DNA of 64,000 nucleotides from Botryococcus braunii (Eukaryota; Chlorophyta; Trebouxiophyceae), in contig KV908563.1 of assembly GCA_002005505.1 (NCBI GenBank), forward strand, positions 1 to 64,000, read 5' to 3'. The number at the start of each line of letters is the position of its first letter. Position 1 is the first letter of the stretch. This document shows positions 11,301 through 23,200 of this stretch, piece by piece. The notes below the pieces were generated by a model. The model saw only the letters and a list, made by a program, of their open reading frames with translations, made no database searches and had not been told where the DNA came from. The position numbers and the translations under genes are program-made.

Positions 11301-12679
11301 TGTGAAAGGTTATGGGCAGAGAGAACACCTGTAAGTCCGCAAAAGGATTTGTCAATGCACTTGTAGAGGTTTCGTCAGTCAGACCTCGACACACCCTTTG
11401 CGCGCGACTGATACAGGTTCGACAGGAGCGCCTTCCCTTGCGGCAACCAAAAAGCAAGTGCGACTGTCTCAAACACAAATCAAATATGCAATAGCAAGCT
11501 TCAACTTGTAGCAAACAGACAGGACTTCCATTCCGTGGCACAGGATTCGGCCAACCAACGAATCGATTACATGGGACAATATTACTGCTTGCCCTACTGG
11601 CACAATCTCATATACGCATAAATTACTTCTCACATCAGCTGGTTTTATAGCATCGTCTCAAACATGTTCTGTGCCGGACCTGAGTCCGGCACACTCGTTC
11701 CCTTGACGACCTAATAGCACAGCTTTGCGACAGTCAACGAAATATCTAACCAAATAGGAATTATATCATTAAATCACAACTACATCAATACCTGTAAGTC
11801 CGCAAAAGGATTTGTCAATGCACTTGTAGAGGTTTCGTCAGTCAGACCTCGACACACCTATTGCCCCGAGCATTACGATTTAGCCAGAGCAATGAGCAAC
11901 ATTGCAAATGCAGTGGTTATCAAATACATCATGCTATTCTATCATCTGTCAAAGTGCCAACGTACCCTTTGCGCGCGACTGATACAGGTTCGACAGGAGC
12001 GCCTTCCCTTGCGGCAACCAAAAAGCAAGTGCGACTGTCTCAAACACAAATCAAATATGCAATAGCAAGCTTCAACTTGTAGCAAACAGACAGGACTTCC
12101 ATTCCGTGGCACAGGATTCGGCCAACCAACGAATGACGAGTCTGTCGCCTCCAGCAGTTAAATACCTGACCGTGTTTGGCGCCCAAGGGACTCGATAAAA
12201 GTCGAGTCCCTGAAAGCTTCTCATTCCAAAAGGTCCCTAATTGGTAATCCAATACGGATGATGTGTCCTAGACAAAATACCTAAAGGTCCCATTTTCTGT
12301 ACCTAATTAAACACACTGATGTGGCCGCCTAAGAATTAGTTTGACTGACCTCGAAGACGTATTCGAGGTCCCAAAAACAAGTTCCACTGAGTGCCACGAT
12401 GCTGTGTGAGTCAATGCAAAGTTGTCCAAACCTCTATGTGAAGTTACGTGAGGAAGACTGAGGTCTGTCAAGGAATTATGTCGCTTCACAGCCAAGTTCC
12501 TAGGACTAGCTGGAAGAAGTATGCAGTAGTTTGCACCTAAGGCCCAACAGTGTTGTGCCGTCCAGGGCAGCCTGGCATGCACGACTGTTTTGCCTAGGAT
12601 GAGTCAGAAGAATACCTCTGAATAAGTCCAACAGTAATGCTCCCTAAGTAATTACCTGATCTAGGTCATTACTACAACA
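11301..12679 (-). repeat. Family A LTR, long form with one U3 unit, 1379 bp (5' LTR of E2)
   Basis: The borders are TGTGAAAGG on the left and CTACAACA on the right. It carries both copies of the 237-bp block, with the 108-bp extra segment in one, but only one 51-bp unit at the U3 end. Its length class differs from the 3' LTR of the same element (4829-5688), which is not expected for an LTR pair made in one reverse-transcription event. Confidence 0.9.
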
Positions 12680-13867
12680 AATGTAGCTTGTATGACTGTA
12701 AACTGAAACGAAATAACAATCATCCACTACGTGACAGAAAACTTCCTTCACGCAGAGTGACATCACCACGTATCCATGTACATGCAGTACTCAGCGGCTC
12801 ATGGAACTGGCTTGAAAGATGTTTACTTCTGTCGCCAGCTTGCTCCTCTCCAGTACCCTTTTTCCATTTTGTGCACTCCTTGCTGATGTGTCCACGGCTC
12901 CCACACTCCAGCACCTGACTTTTCGTGACCTCTTTCTGTCTTGCTCTGACTGGTCTGCCTCAGGGTCCTGGGACTTTGGGAGGACTGCCGCTGCCTTGGG
13001 AAGAGGTCGAGGGAGCTGGTCATTGAAGCCAGCACCATAGGCATGGCTCTGCAGGATTTTTACCACATCTTCTGAGGAGCGCCCGCAACAATGCCCATAG
13101 AGTGCTCCTTTGAACTGTGCTAGCTCAGTGGGGAGACAATCCACAATAGCATTAGTGACATCTTCGGGGTCAATGGAGTGGGAGTTGTCCAGGAGGTTCT
13201 GGAAAAGTATGAATTTTTTCATGACAAATGTCTCGAACGTCTCCTCCCTGGTCATGTGCTCTGTTTTGAGTGTGTGCAGCCACTGGCGGTTAACAGACTT
13301 GTTGTGTCCTCCAGTGAACTTATTGGCTATGTATAACAGGGCATCAAAGGCAGAGGGCTTCATTGTCAACATAGGACTCCACTCCACTGGGACACTGCCA
13401 GTGATCAGCATCATGGCAGCAGCATTTGCTCTCGTGAAAGGAAGGGGTTTCTGAAAGGCCTCCGTGCACTCCTTGTGGATGCTGCAGTGGTCAGATCATA
13501 AAGCCAGGACTTGAAATTCCACCCATCCTTTAATAAGGGATGGGCTACCTTAACATTTGTTGTTGATGGCTTTGTTGTGTCCTCGTGCAGTAAGGCTGTC
13601 AGTATCGAAACCACTGGGAGTGCTGTCTTCTCCTGTTCTGTGGATTGACCACCCAGACTTACAGGAGGCTGTTGGTTCAGCTGGTCCATTGGAGATGATT
13701 CCGCAGACTGGGTCATTGTGTGAAAGGTTATGGGTTTCTGCAAGTCTGGGTCACTTTGCAGATATGAATCGTTCTGGATATGACGTGCAGCAGGTATTCA
13801 AGGCGGACTCCTCGTACTCTGCAACCTTGGCTTCGGCGTAGCTCGATGGGCAGGTGGGCCCATAACC
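12680..13867 (-). pseudogene. Damaged family A fragment: integrase patch joined to gag, leader and PBS (copy E3)
   Basis: Bases 12680-12825 align with the start of the integrase core (compare 9338-9511) but with many 1-3 base losses. The alignment then jumps to the gag zinc-knuckle region (compare 10258 onward), a deletion of about 750 bases joined at a shared TTAC. From there to the ATG at 13716 the gag is recognisable but carries one-base losses at about 12909 (in the zinc knuckle) and 13480. The leader and PBS (13853-13867, minus) are intact. No functional product is possible. The deletion-only pattern in the first 145 bases may be a consensus artefact. Confidence 0.75.
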
Positions 13868-14727
13868 TGTGAAAGGTTATGGGCAGAGAGAACACCTGTA
13901 AGTCCGCAAAAGGATTTGTCAATGCACTTGTAGAGGTTTCGTCAGTCAGACCTCGACACACCCTTTGCGCGCGACTGATACAGGTTCGACAGGAGCGCCT
14001 TCCCTTGCGGCAACCAAAAAGCAAGTGCGACTGTCTCAAACACAAATCAAATATGCAATAGCAAGCTTCAACTTGTAGCAAACAGACAGGACTTCCATTC
14101 CGTGGCACAGGATTCGGCCAACCAACGAATGACGAGTCTGTCGCCTCCAGCAGTTAAATACCTGACCGTGTTTGGCGCCCAAGGGACTCGATAAAAGTCG
14201 AGTCCCTGAAAGCTTCTCATTCCAAAAGGTCCCTAATTGGTAATCCAATACGGATGATGTGTCCTAGACAAAATACCTAAAGGTCCCATTTTCTGTACCT
14301 AATTAAACACACTGATGTGGCCGCCTAAGAATTAGTTTGACTGACCTCGAAGACGTATTCGAGGTCCCAAAAACAAGTTCCACTGAGTGCCACGATGCTG
14401 TGTGAGTCAATGCAAAGTTGTCCAAACCTCTATGTGAAGTTACGTGAGGAAGACTGAGGTCTGTCAAGGAATTATGTCGCTTCACAGCCAAGTTCCTAGG
14501 ACTAGCTGGAAGAAGTATGCAGTAGTTTGCACCTAAGGCCCAACAGTGTTGTGCCGTCCAGGGCAGCCTGGCATGCACGACTGTTTTGCCTAGGATGAGT
14601 CAGAAGAATACCTCTGAATAAGTCCAACGGTAATGCTCCCTGAGTAATTACCTGATCTAGGTCATTACTTACAACAAACAGTAATGCTCCCTAAGTAATT
14701 ACCTGATCTAGGTCATTACCTACAACA
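13868..14727 (-). repeat. Family A LTR, short form, 860 bp (5' LTR of E3, right border of the composite insertion)
   Basis: It begins TGTGAAAGG after the PBS of E3 and ends CTACAACA, directly followed by the target duplication GATAT. It has the same form and length as the LTR at 4829-5688, as expected if these two are the original LTR pair of the inserted element. Confidence 0.9.
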
Positions 14728-14834
14728 GATATGAATCGTTCTGGATATGACGTGCAGCAGGTATTCAAGGCGGACTCCTCGTACTCTGCAACCTTGGCTT
14801 CGGCGTAGCTCGATGGGCAGGTGGGCCCATAACC
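14728..14834 (-). other. Leader half with PBS of the split host copy E1
   Basis: These 107 bases are the LTR-proximal part of a family-A leader, with the PBS complement at 14820-14834. They start with GATAT, the duplicated target, and match the missing part of the leader stub at 4780-4828. Confidence 0.8.
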
Positions 14835-16265
14835 TGTGAAAGGTTATGGGCAGAGAGAACACCTGTAAGTCCGCAAAAGGATTTGTCAATGCACTTGTAG
14901 AGGTTTCGTCAGTCAGACCTCGACACACCCTTTGCGCGCGACTGATACAGGTTCGACAGGAGCGCCTTCCCTTGCGGCAACCAAAAAGCAAGTGCGACTG
15001 TCTCAAACACAAATCAAATATGCAATAGCAAGCTTCAACTTGTAGCAAACAGACAGGACTTCCATTCCGTGGCACAGGATTCGGCCAACCAACGAATCGA
15101 TTACATGGGACAATATTACTGCTTGCCCTACTGGCACAATCTCATATACGCATAAATTACTTCTCACATCAAGTTGTTTTATAGCATCGTCTCAAACATG
15201 TTCTGTGCCGGACCTGAGTCCGGCACACTCGTTCCCTTGACGACCTAATAGCACAGCTTTGCGACAGTCAACGAAATATCTAACCAAATAGGAATTATAT
15301 CATTAAATCACAACTACATCAATACCTGTAAGTCCGCAAAAGGATTTGTCAATGCACTTGTAGAGGTTTCGTCAGTCAGACCTCGACACACCTATTGCCC
15401 CGAGCATTACGATTTAGCCAGAGCAATGAGCAACATTGCAAATGCAGTGGTTATCAAATACATCATGCTATTCTATCATCTGTCAAAGTGCCAACGTACC
15501 CTTTGCGCGCGACTGATACAGGTTCGACAGGAGCGCCTTCCCTTGCGGCAACCAAAAAGCAAGTGCGACTGTCTCAAACACAAATCAAATATGCAATAGC
15601 AAGCTTCAACTTGTAGCAAACAGACAGGACTTCCATTCCGTGGCACAGGATTCGGCCAACCAACGAATGACGAGTCTGTCGCCTCCAGCAGTTAAATACC
15701 TGACCGTGTTTGGCGCCCAAGGGACTCGATAAAAGTCGAGTCCCTGAAAGCTTCTCATTCCAAAAGGTCCCTAATTGGTAATCCAATACGGATGATGTGT
15801 CCTAGACAAAATACCTAAAGGTCCCATTTTCTGTACCTAATTAAACACACTGATGTGGCCGCCTAAGAATTAGTTTGACTGACCTCGAAGACGTATTCGA
15901 GGTCCCAAAAACAAGTTCCACTGAGTGCCACGATGCTGTGTGAGTCAATGCAAAGTTGTCCAAACCTCTATGTGAAGTTACGTGAGGAAGACTGAGGTCT
16001 GTCAAGGAATTATGTCGCTTCACAGCCAAGTTCCTAGGACTAGCTGGAAGAAGTATGCAGTAGTTTGCACCTAAGGCCCAACAGTGTTGTGCCGTCCAGG
16101 GCAGCCTGGCATGCACGACTGTTTTGCCTAGGATGAGTCAGAAGAATACCTCTGAATAAGTCCAACAGTAATGCTCCCTGAGTAATTACCTGATCTAGGT
16201 CATTACTTACAACAAACAGTAATGCTCCCTAAGTAATTACCTGATCTAGGTCATTACCTACAACA
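14835..16265 (-). repeat. Family A LTR, long form, 1431 bp (5' LTR of host copy E1)
   Basis: A complete LTR, TGTGAAAGG to CTACAACA, with two 51-bp U3 units, both 237-bp blocks and the 108-bp segment. The next bases, GGATG, begin a family-B LTR in mid-sequence. E1 was therefore inserted into the 5' LTR of element B, and GGATG is the probable right-hand target copy. The left border of E1 is lost at the telomeric junction. Confidence 0.9.
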
Positions 16266-16867
16266 GGATGTTTCGGACTCTTGTTGATTCGGTCGATTTC
16301 GAAGTACGAGTCGATCGGCCACGTACAATAAACAATTGGCTGCAAAGTGTACTTGTTTTTAAGTACGATCGGTTATTTTGCGAATGAGTCGACGAGGCCG
16401 ATCGACAAGGCGTAGAAGTATTTCTGTCCATAAGTGTCGACGGAGCTGATCGACTGGGCCGATCGACGCGGCATATAGCATTCTGGCAAGTAGTATTCTG
16501 TCAATAGGAATCTGTTTTGCACGGAACAACGATTCTAGGTGGATAAAGGGGTAGAGACAGAGTCGTATCCTCAGACATTCGATTGCTGTCTCCGGTGCCT
16601 CAAGTCGGACCTCTGTATTTCCGTTTGGCACCGTCCTTTGCCTTCATTAACTCAGCTGTCGCTTGCTATGCAGGTGTGTTTAGTTGTTTCGAGCTTTATT
16701 GTATAGTTTGATATATGTAATAGACATTCGATTGCTGTCTCCGGTGCCTCAAGTCGGACCTCTGTATTTCCGTTTGGCACCGTCCTTTGCCTGCATTAAC
16801 TCAGCTGTCGCTTGCTATGCAGGAATCCTGAAACTGTTTTTGATCAAATTGACATCAAATAATCGAA
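16266..16867 (+). repeat. Copia family B 5' LTR, lacking its first 173 bases
   Basis: Bases 16266-16580 appear identical by eye to 24337-24651 in the 3' LTR, which shows that this is LTR and that the missing start corresponds to 24164-24336. The left part is cut by the insertion of E1. A 102-bp direct duplication (16573-16674 and 16722-16823) lies near the 3' end. The right border is estimated from the PBS at 16870, because the 3' LTR is cut before this point. Several CGATCG-centred palindromic motifs lie at about 16310-16470. Confidence 0.75.
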
Positions 16868-16869
16868 TA

Positions 16870-16880
16870 TGGTATCGGCG
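16870..16880 (+). promoter_or_regulatory. Primer-binding site of copia family B
   Basis: TGGTATCGGCG is identical to the first 11 bases of the Ty3-type PBS at 1374. It is of the ordinary tRNA 3'-end type, unlike family A. From here to the ATG at 17218 is an untranslated leader of about 340 bases in which I see no other feature. Confidence 0.6.
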
Positions 16881-17217
16881 ACACATTTGGTGTCGATACT
16901 GGTCACTGCTCCCGCCAGCAGCGAGGAGAATAATACGCATACAATTATTTGCAAGCTTCAGCAAGTCTCCAGAAATTCTCGCCCATTTCTCTGCTTTTAA
17001 CGTAGTTGTTTGTAGTGTCTTGGGTTGAACGATCGCTTGGAACTTCGGGTTGCTGGATTGTCTCGCTGGAAAGGCACTTGTGTTGATAGTAGTGAGAGAC
17101 AATTGGATGTATTGGCTGTTGGGATCTGGTGGTTGTGGAATATCTGTTTAAAGTGCAAGCAAGTTTGTTTTCCTTTTAATCTTTCTTTGCCAGTTGCACG
17201 TCAAGGCTTCTGGAATA

Positions 17218-20200
17218 ATGTCACAGACAGAATCACAAGATGAAGGATTCAATGTCAGTATTGAGATAGAACCTGCCAGCCCAATGGGCAGGAATGTCTT
17301 TAGGAATCCTACCTATGATGCAGAAGCAGTCACTGATGATTCTGTGTCACATGTTACAGGGGTCCTAAATGGAATGCAGCAGCAAACTGATGAGGGTCTA
17401 CAAAGACCACAGGGAGACTCAGAATGGGAAGCATGGGGATATGATCCACAGACTCAAAACATACCTCTAAACCCTGCTTTCTCAAGACGAGACAACCTTG
17501 GTACCTTTGTACCTGCTCAGCAAGCTGCTGCATCTCCTGCCCCTATGTCTTCTAGAGTGCTAGGCTTTCAAACAAATTTGCCTGCCTCCAGACCTGTCTT
17601 AAGCCCTTTGTTTGGGATACCTAGGACTGCAGTCAGGATCCCAGTGAGGCCTACACACTTACCTGTACCTAGTGCACCACTGGCAGGTGCACCAGTCAAT
17701 GTTTCCTCATTCATGACAAGTGTACCACACACAGGTATTATGCTCCTTTCAGGAAACATAAATCAGGCAAGTACAGCATCAGGTACTACAGTAGTGCATG
17801 TTCCCTTGGCAACTGGTGGCACAATGCCAATCAGTCTTCCAACATCTACAATTTTAAACTCTATTGCACCAACTGTTCAAAGTGTGAGTGCTACACAGGG
17901 AACTGCTGCACAGTCAACGGCACAAGTGTCTGCCCCACCTCCTCCACCTCCACCAGGTGGTGGGCCTCCTTATAGTGGTCCACCAGGAGGTGGTGGCTGG
18001 CCTCCAAATCCACCAGGGGGTTCTTCCTCAGGCCCTCCCTGGTTTAGTGGTGTACCTCGCAGTTGGGGTATGGTGAATTCCAACCCCTATGGTTACAGTG
18101 GGTATCCCTTCATGAAGTTCAATTCTCCTTCTCAAAGGCTTACTCCAAAGTTAGAGCCCCTTAAACTTAATGATGATAACTGGGTCATATGGTCTAGATA
18201 TGTTCATGCAATGCTTATAGAGATGGGGGTAGAATACTGTATTCTTCATGACATGAGAGGTTATTTAGATGATTATAAGGCCCAGAGCATTATAACACAG
18301 TCTTGTTCAGAGGAGTATCAAATACAAATCTCTGATCATTTGTCTGCCTACTCTATGTGGGACTACTTGATGGCCTTATTTGTTACAAAAGCAAATGGCA
18401 AAATCATATCTCTCCAGGAAGAGTCCCGCACCTTCAAGATGCATACAAATGAGAAACCTTCCTCATATGTACTAAGGGGTAGAAAAATAGCCAACACAAT
18501 TAAAAGCTTAGGACATGAGTTCAGTGACCTCTCACTCTGCACTATGCTTTTAAATGGACTCCCTGAGGAGTATAATATACATAAGCAGGTTCAACAATCT
18601 ATTATAGTGTCCAATCCTGATGTGAATCTGCTACAACACTCTTTAGAGCTGGCACATATGCAGATAGTGAATAAGAAACTCCAAACCCCACCACCTAAAA
18701 ATAACACCTTTAACCAGAAGTCCTCTCCTGGTCAAGGTTACAACCTTAAGTATAAGGCACCAAATTCCCCTACTTCAAATGCTGTAGAGAAAGGTGCTAA
18801 TCAAGGTGGTGGTGGGCAGAGTGGTAAAACAGCCTTCCAACAGATAGGGAGGCCTTTACCATTTTGCAGGTACTGCAAGCAGGATGGACACAGCATAGAG
18901 ACCTGCCCAAAGTTGGAGGGGAAGAGAGTTAGCTTTGCTTCTCCACCAAAGCAGAGCCACTGCACACAGCTATATACAGTTTGCTCTGAACCCTCTATTT
19001 CTGGTTGGCTGATAGATTCTGGTTCAACAGATCATATTTCCCCTGACTGTGAGAATATGATGAATTATCTCAAGTATGATAAACCAGATATCCTGATAGT
19101 AGCAAATGGTGGTAGGGAGGAAATCATTGGTGAGGGTACTGTGCAGGTCTTCCTGGAAACAGGAAACTCTCTTTACCTGTACAATGTTAAACATGTACCC
19201 TCAGCTAAAAAGCGTTTATTGTCTGTAGGGAAGGCCTATCATGATGGGTTAGATGTTCATATAAATGGCATTCACTGTCACCTTACAGATTCAAATGGTG
19301 ATCTTGTGGGCATTGCTGAACATGTATACCCTTATCAGTGGCTCACAGACCTTTCTATACAAAACAGTGTTCCCCTACCAGTGTCAAATGAAAAGACACA
19401 GTGCAACCATACAAAGGTGGATGTAGATCTGGTAAACATATGGCATCAGCGTTTTGGTCATCTCTCTGCTCAAAACTTGCAAAGGTTGAGCAGGGAGAAA
19501 ATGGTAGAAGGCTTAAAACTCCCATCAGGTGACCTATCCAAGTGCATTGGTCATCAAGGTACTTGCGATGCCTGTATGCATGGGAGGCAGACAGCCTCAC
19601 CATTTAAATCAACCCAAAATACTTGTTCAAAACCTCTTGAAGTCATTCACATGGACCTTATGGGCCCCATAGATCCTGAAACTCCTGAAGGATACAAGTA
19701 TGCCCTTGTCATTTTGGATGAGTTCACAGAGTACTCATTTGTTGTTCTGATTAAATCTAAGAGTGATGCAGCAAAAGAAGCTACATACATTCTCACAGCT
19801 TTGCAAAACCAGCAAGACTGTAAAGTACAATTTATCAGAACAGATAATGGTACTGAGTTCAATGGGTTGTTCAAATTCTGTAGGGAGCATGGGGCAGTTC
19901 ACCAGAAGACTGCCCCATATGCACATCAGCAGAATGGGAAAATAGAGAGGCTCAACCGTACGCTACAGGAGAAAGCAAGGTGTTTGCTAGCTGCCTCAGG
20001 TTTATCATCTGAAAACTGGGGTGAAGCTCTTCTTACTTCAAATTATGTTAGAAATATGTCTCCTGTTAAGCACTTGAGCAAAACCCCATTTGAAATGATG
20101 CATGGAAAGGCTCCCAATGTTTCACATCTCAGAATCTTTGGCTCCAAATGTTTTCTCCTTCTTCCTAAGTCAAAGAGGCGAGGGAAATTTGAGCCTGTCA

Positions 20201-23200
20201 GTGCTGAGGGTATCTTTGTAGGTTATGATGGCCTTAGCAAGAACTACAAAGTTCTTGTTGATGGAAAGATTGATTTTTACTGCAGAGAATATGTCAAATT
20301 CTCTGAACATGCTGTTCATGATCTGCCTGAAGCACTGGCTGAAGACGATGAGGATGACACTTGCCCATCACTAGTGAGTGTCTCTGATTCTGACTCAGAA
20401 GATGGTCATTCTGATGATGGTGATACCACTGAGCAAATGCCTGATGTCTCTTTTGCATTAGATATCCCAGAAATTAGCTTAGAGCTAGATCAGGGTACTA
20501 CACTAGTTAGTGCTGGAGAGCAAACGGGAAAGGATCAGGACCACTTTGGTCTTGATCCTAGTGGGACTAAGCATGGTAAAAGTGCAGCCGCGGGAAGTAC
20601 GGACGCTTTAGGTCCAGAACCCTGTTACACAAGTGCTGCAAGTCCGCGCCCACTTAAGGGTGTTCCACAAGCGACTATCCATGAAATGAGTGGGGGGAGT
20701 GTCCCAGACCCCCAATTCGAACCTGGAGTAGACCAGGATGTGGTCCCTAAGCCTCCAGCAGGTGGTTTCAGCAGTAAGTATCCAGTTAGGAATAGGAAAA
20801 ATGCAGAAACACATCCCTGGTGGTCTGGTTCACACACTACAGAAACCCAAACCTCTTTCCTTGGATATGTTCAAGTCCAAAAAGACACAATATATGTTGA
20901 ACCTGTCACTTACTTTCAAGCTATCAACTCCCCTGAAGCTGAAAAATGGTTGGATGCCATGAAAGATGAAATGCAGTCTCTCTCTGCTCTTGGCACCTGG
21001 ACATATGTGGAAGTTTCAGATGCACAACGCAAAAAGGCCCTCCCTGTCAAATGGGTTTACAAAATAAAGGTCACTGAAACAGGGGAGGTGGATAGATTTA
21101 AAGCAAGACTGGTAGCCAAGGGTTTCAAACAGATATATGGCATAGATTACACTGAAGTCTATGCCCCTGTGTCTAAACATACCACACTAAGGTACCTGTT
21201 GGCGAAGGCTGTGAACAGGGACATGCATGTGCATCAGATGGATGTCAGCACAGCCCTCCTACATGGGAAATTAGCAGAGGAAATTTATGTGCAGCAACCA
21301 GAGGGTTTTCATGTAGGTGGACCCAATACTGTTTGCAAGCTGCACAAGGCCCTCTATGGGCTCAAGCAGGCGCCCAAGGCTTGGTATGACACTATCAGTC
21401 ATGTCCTTGTGAGTTCAGGTTTTACTATCTCAGATGCTGATCCATCCCTATTCATCCTGAACAAGTCAGAGGGGTCTGTAGTCTATCTTCTGCTGTATGT
21501 TGATGACATACTATTACTATCACAGAGCATGTCTGTCATAACAGAAGCCAAATCACTTATGTCCAGTCATTTCAGCATAAAGGACTTAGGGGAGGCAAAA
21601 CACTTTCTAGGCATGCAAATAAAACAAGAGAGAGATGCAAATGGTGCTTTGTTGTCAATTACACTCTCAAATGAGAAATTGATCAGTGACATGCTTGAGA
21701 GTTTCGATTTAAAAGGGGACAAGCCCAAATCTACTCCCCTCGATAGATCAATGAAACTCAAAAAGGGAGAAGGCAAACCACTTCCCCAAAACAACAGATA
21801 TGGGGAACTGGTTGGGGGTGTTCTTTACTTGTCAAACACTACCAGACCAGACATTTTGTTGTAGGTAATGACCTAGATCAGGTAATTACTTAGGGAGCAT
21901 TACTGTTTGTTGTAAGTAATGACCTAGATCAGGTAATTACTCAGGGAGCATTACCGTTGGACTTATTCAGAGGTATTCTTCTGACTCATCCTAGGCAAAA
22001 CAGTCGTGCATGCCAGGCTGCCCTGGACGGCACAACACTGTTGGGCCTTAGGTGCAAACTACTGCATACTTCTTCCAGCTAGTCCTAGGAACTTGGCTGT
22101 GAAGCGACATAATTCCTTGACAGACCTCAGTCTTCCTCACGTAACTTCACATAGAGGTTTGGACAACTTTGCATTGACTCACACAGCATCGTGGCACTCA
22201 GTGGAACTTGTTTTTGGGACCTCGAATACGTCTTCGAGGTCAGTCAAACTAATTCTTAGGCGGCCACATCAGTGTGTTTAATTAGGTACAGAAAATGGGA
22301 CCTTTAGGTATTTTGTCTAGGACACATCATCCGTATTGGATTACCAATTAGGGACCTTTTGGAATGAGAAGCTTTCAGGGACTCGACTTTTATCGAGTCC
22401 CTTGGGCGCCAAACACGGTCAGGTATTTAACTGCTGGAGGCGACAGACTCGTCATTCGTTGGTTGGCCGAATCCTGTGCCACGGAATGGAAGTCCTGTCT
22501 GTTTGCTACAAGTTGAAGCTTGCTATTGCATATTTGATTTGTGTTTGAGACAGTCGCACTTGCTTTTTGGTTGCCGCAAGGGAAGGCGCTCCTGTCGAAC
22601 CTGTATCAGTCGCGCGCAAAGGGTACGTTGGCACTTTGACAGATGATAGAATAGCATGATGTATTTGATAACCACTGCATTTGCAATGTTGCTCATTGCT
22701 CTGGCTAAATCGTAATGCTCGGGGCAATAGGTGTGTCGAGGTCTGACTGACGAAACCTCTACAAGTGCATTGACAAATCCTTTTGCGGACTTACAGGTAT
22801 TGATGTAGTTGTGATTTAATGATATAATTCCTATTTGGTTAGATATTTCGTTGACTGTCGCAAAGCTGTGCTATTAGGTCGTCAAGGGAACGAGTGTGCC
22901 GGACTCAGGTCCGGCACAGAACATGTTTGAGACGATGCTATAAAACCAGCTAATGTGAGAAGTAATTTATGCGTATATGAGATTGTGCCAGTAGGGCAAG
23001 CAGTAATATTGTCCCATGTAATCAATTCGTTGGTTGGCCGAATCCTGTGCCACGGAATGGAAGTCCTGTCTGTTTGCTACAAGTTGAAGCTTGCTATTGC
23101 ATATTTGATTTGTGTTTGAGACAGTCGCACTTGCTTTTTGGTTGCCGCAAGGGAAGGCGCTCCTGTCGAACCTGTATCAGTCGCGCGCAAAGGGTGTGTC

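Larger units (their letters stand above)
4829..14727 (-). mobile_element. 9.9-kb composite copia insertion in the leader of copy E1, TSD GATAT
   Basis: The left border reads CAGATAT followed by the LTR terminus TGTGAAAGG, and the right border reads CCTACAACA followed by GATATGAATCG. Removing 4829-14727 and one GATAT restores the leader found uninterrupted in other copies (for example 29388-29420 in the opposite orientation), so GATAT is a 5-bp target duplication. The content is short LTR, internal region, long LTR, damaged internal fragment, short LTR. Both outer LTRs are the same short, two-unit form (860 bp). The extra central LTR and second internal region suggest a tandem that arose by recombination after or during insertion. 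Confidence 0.75.
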
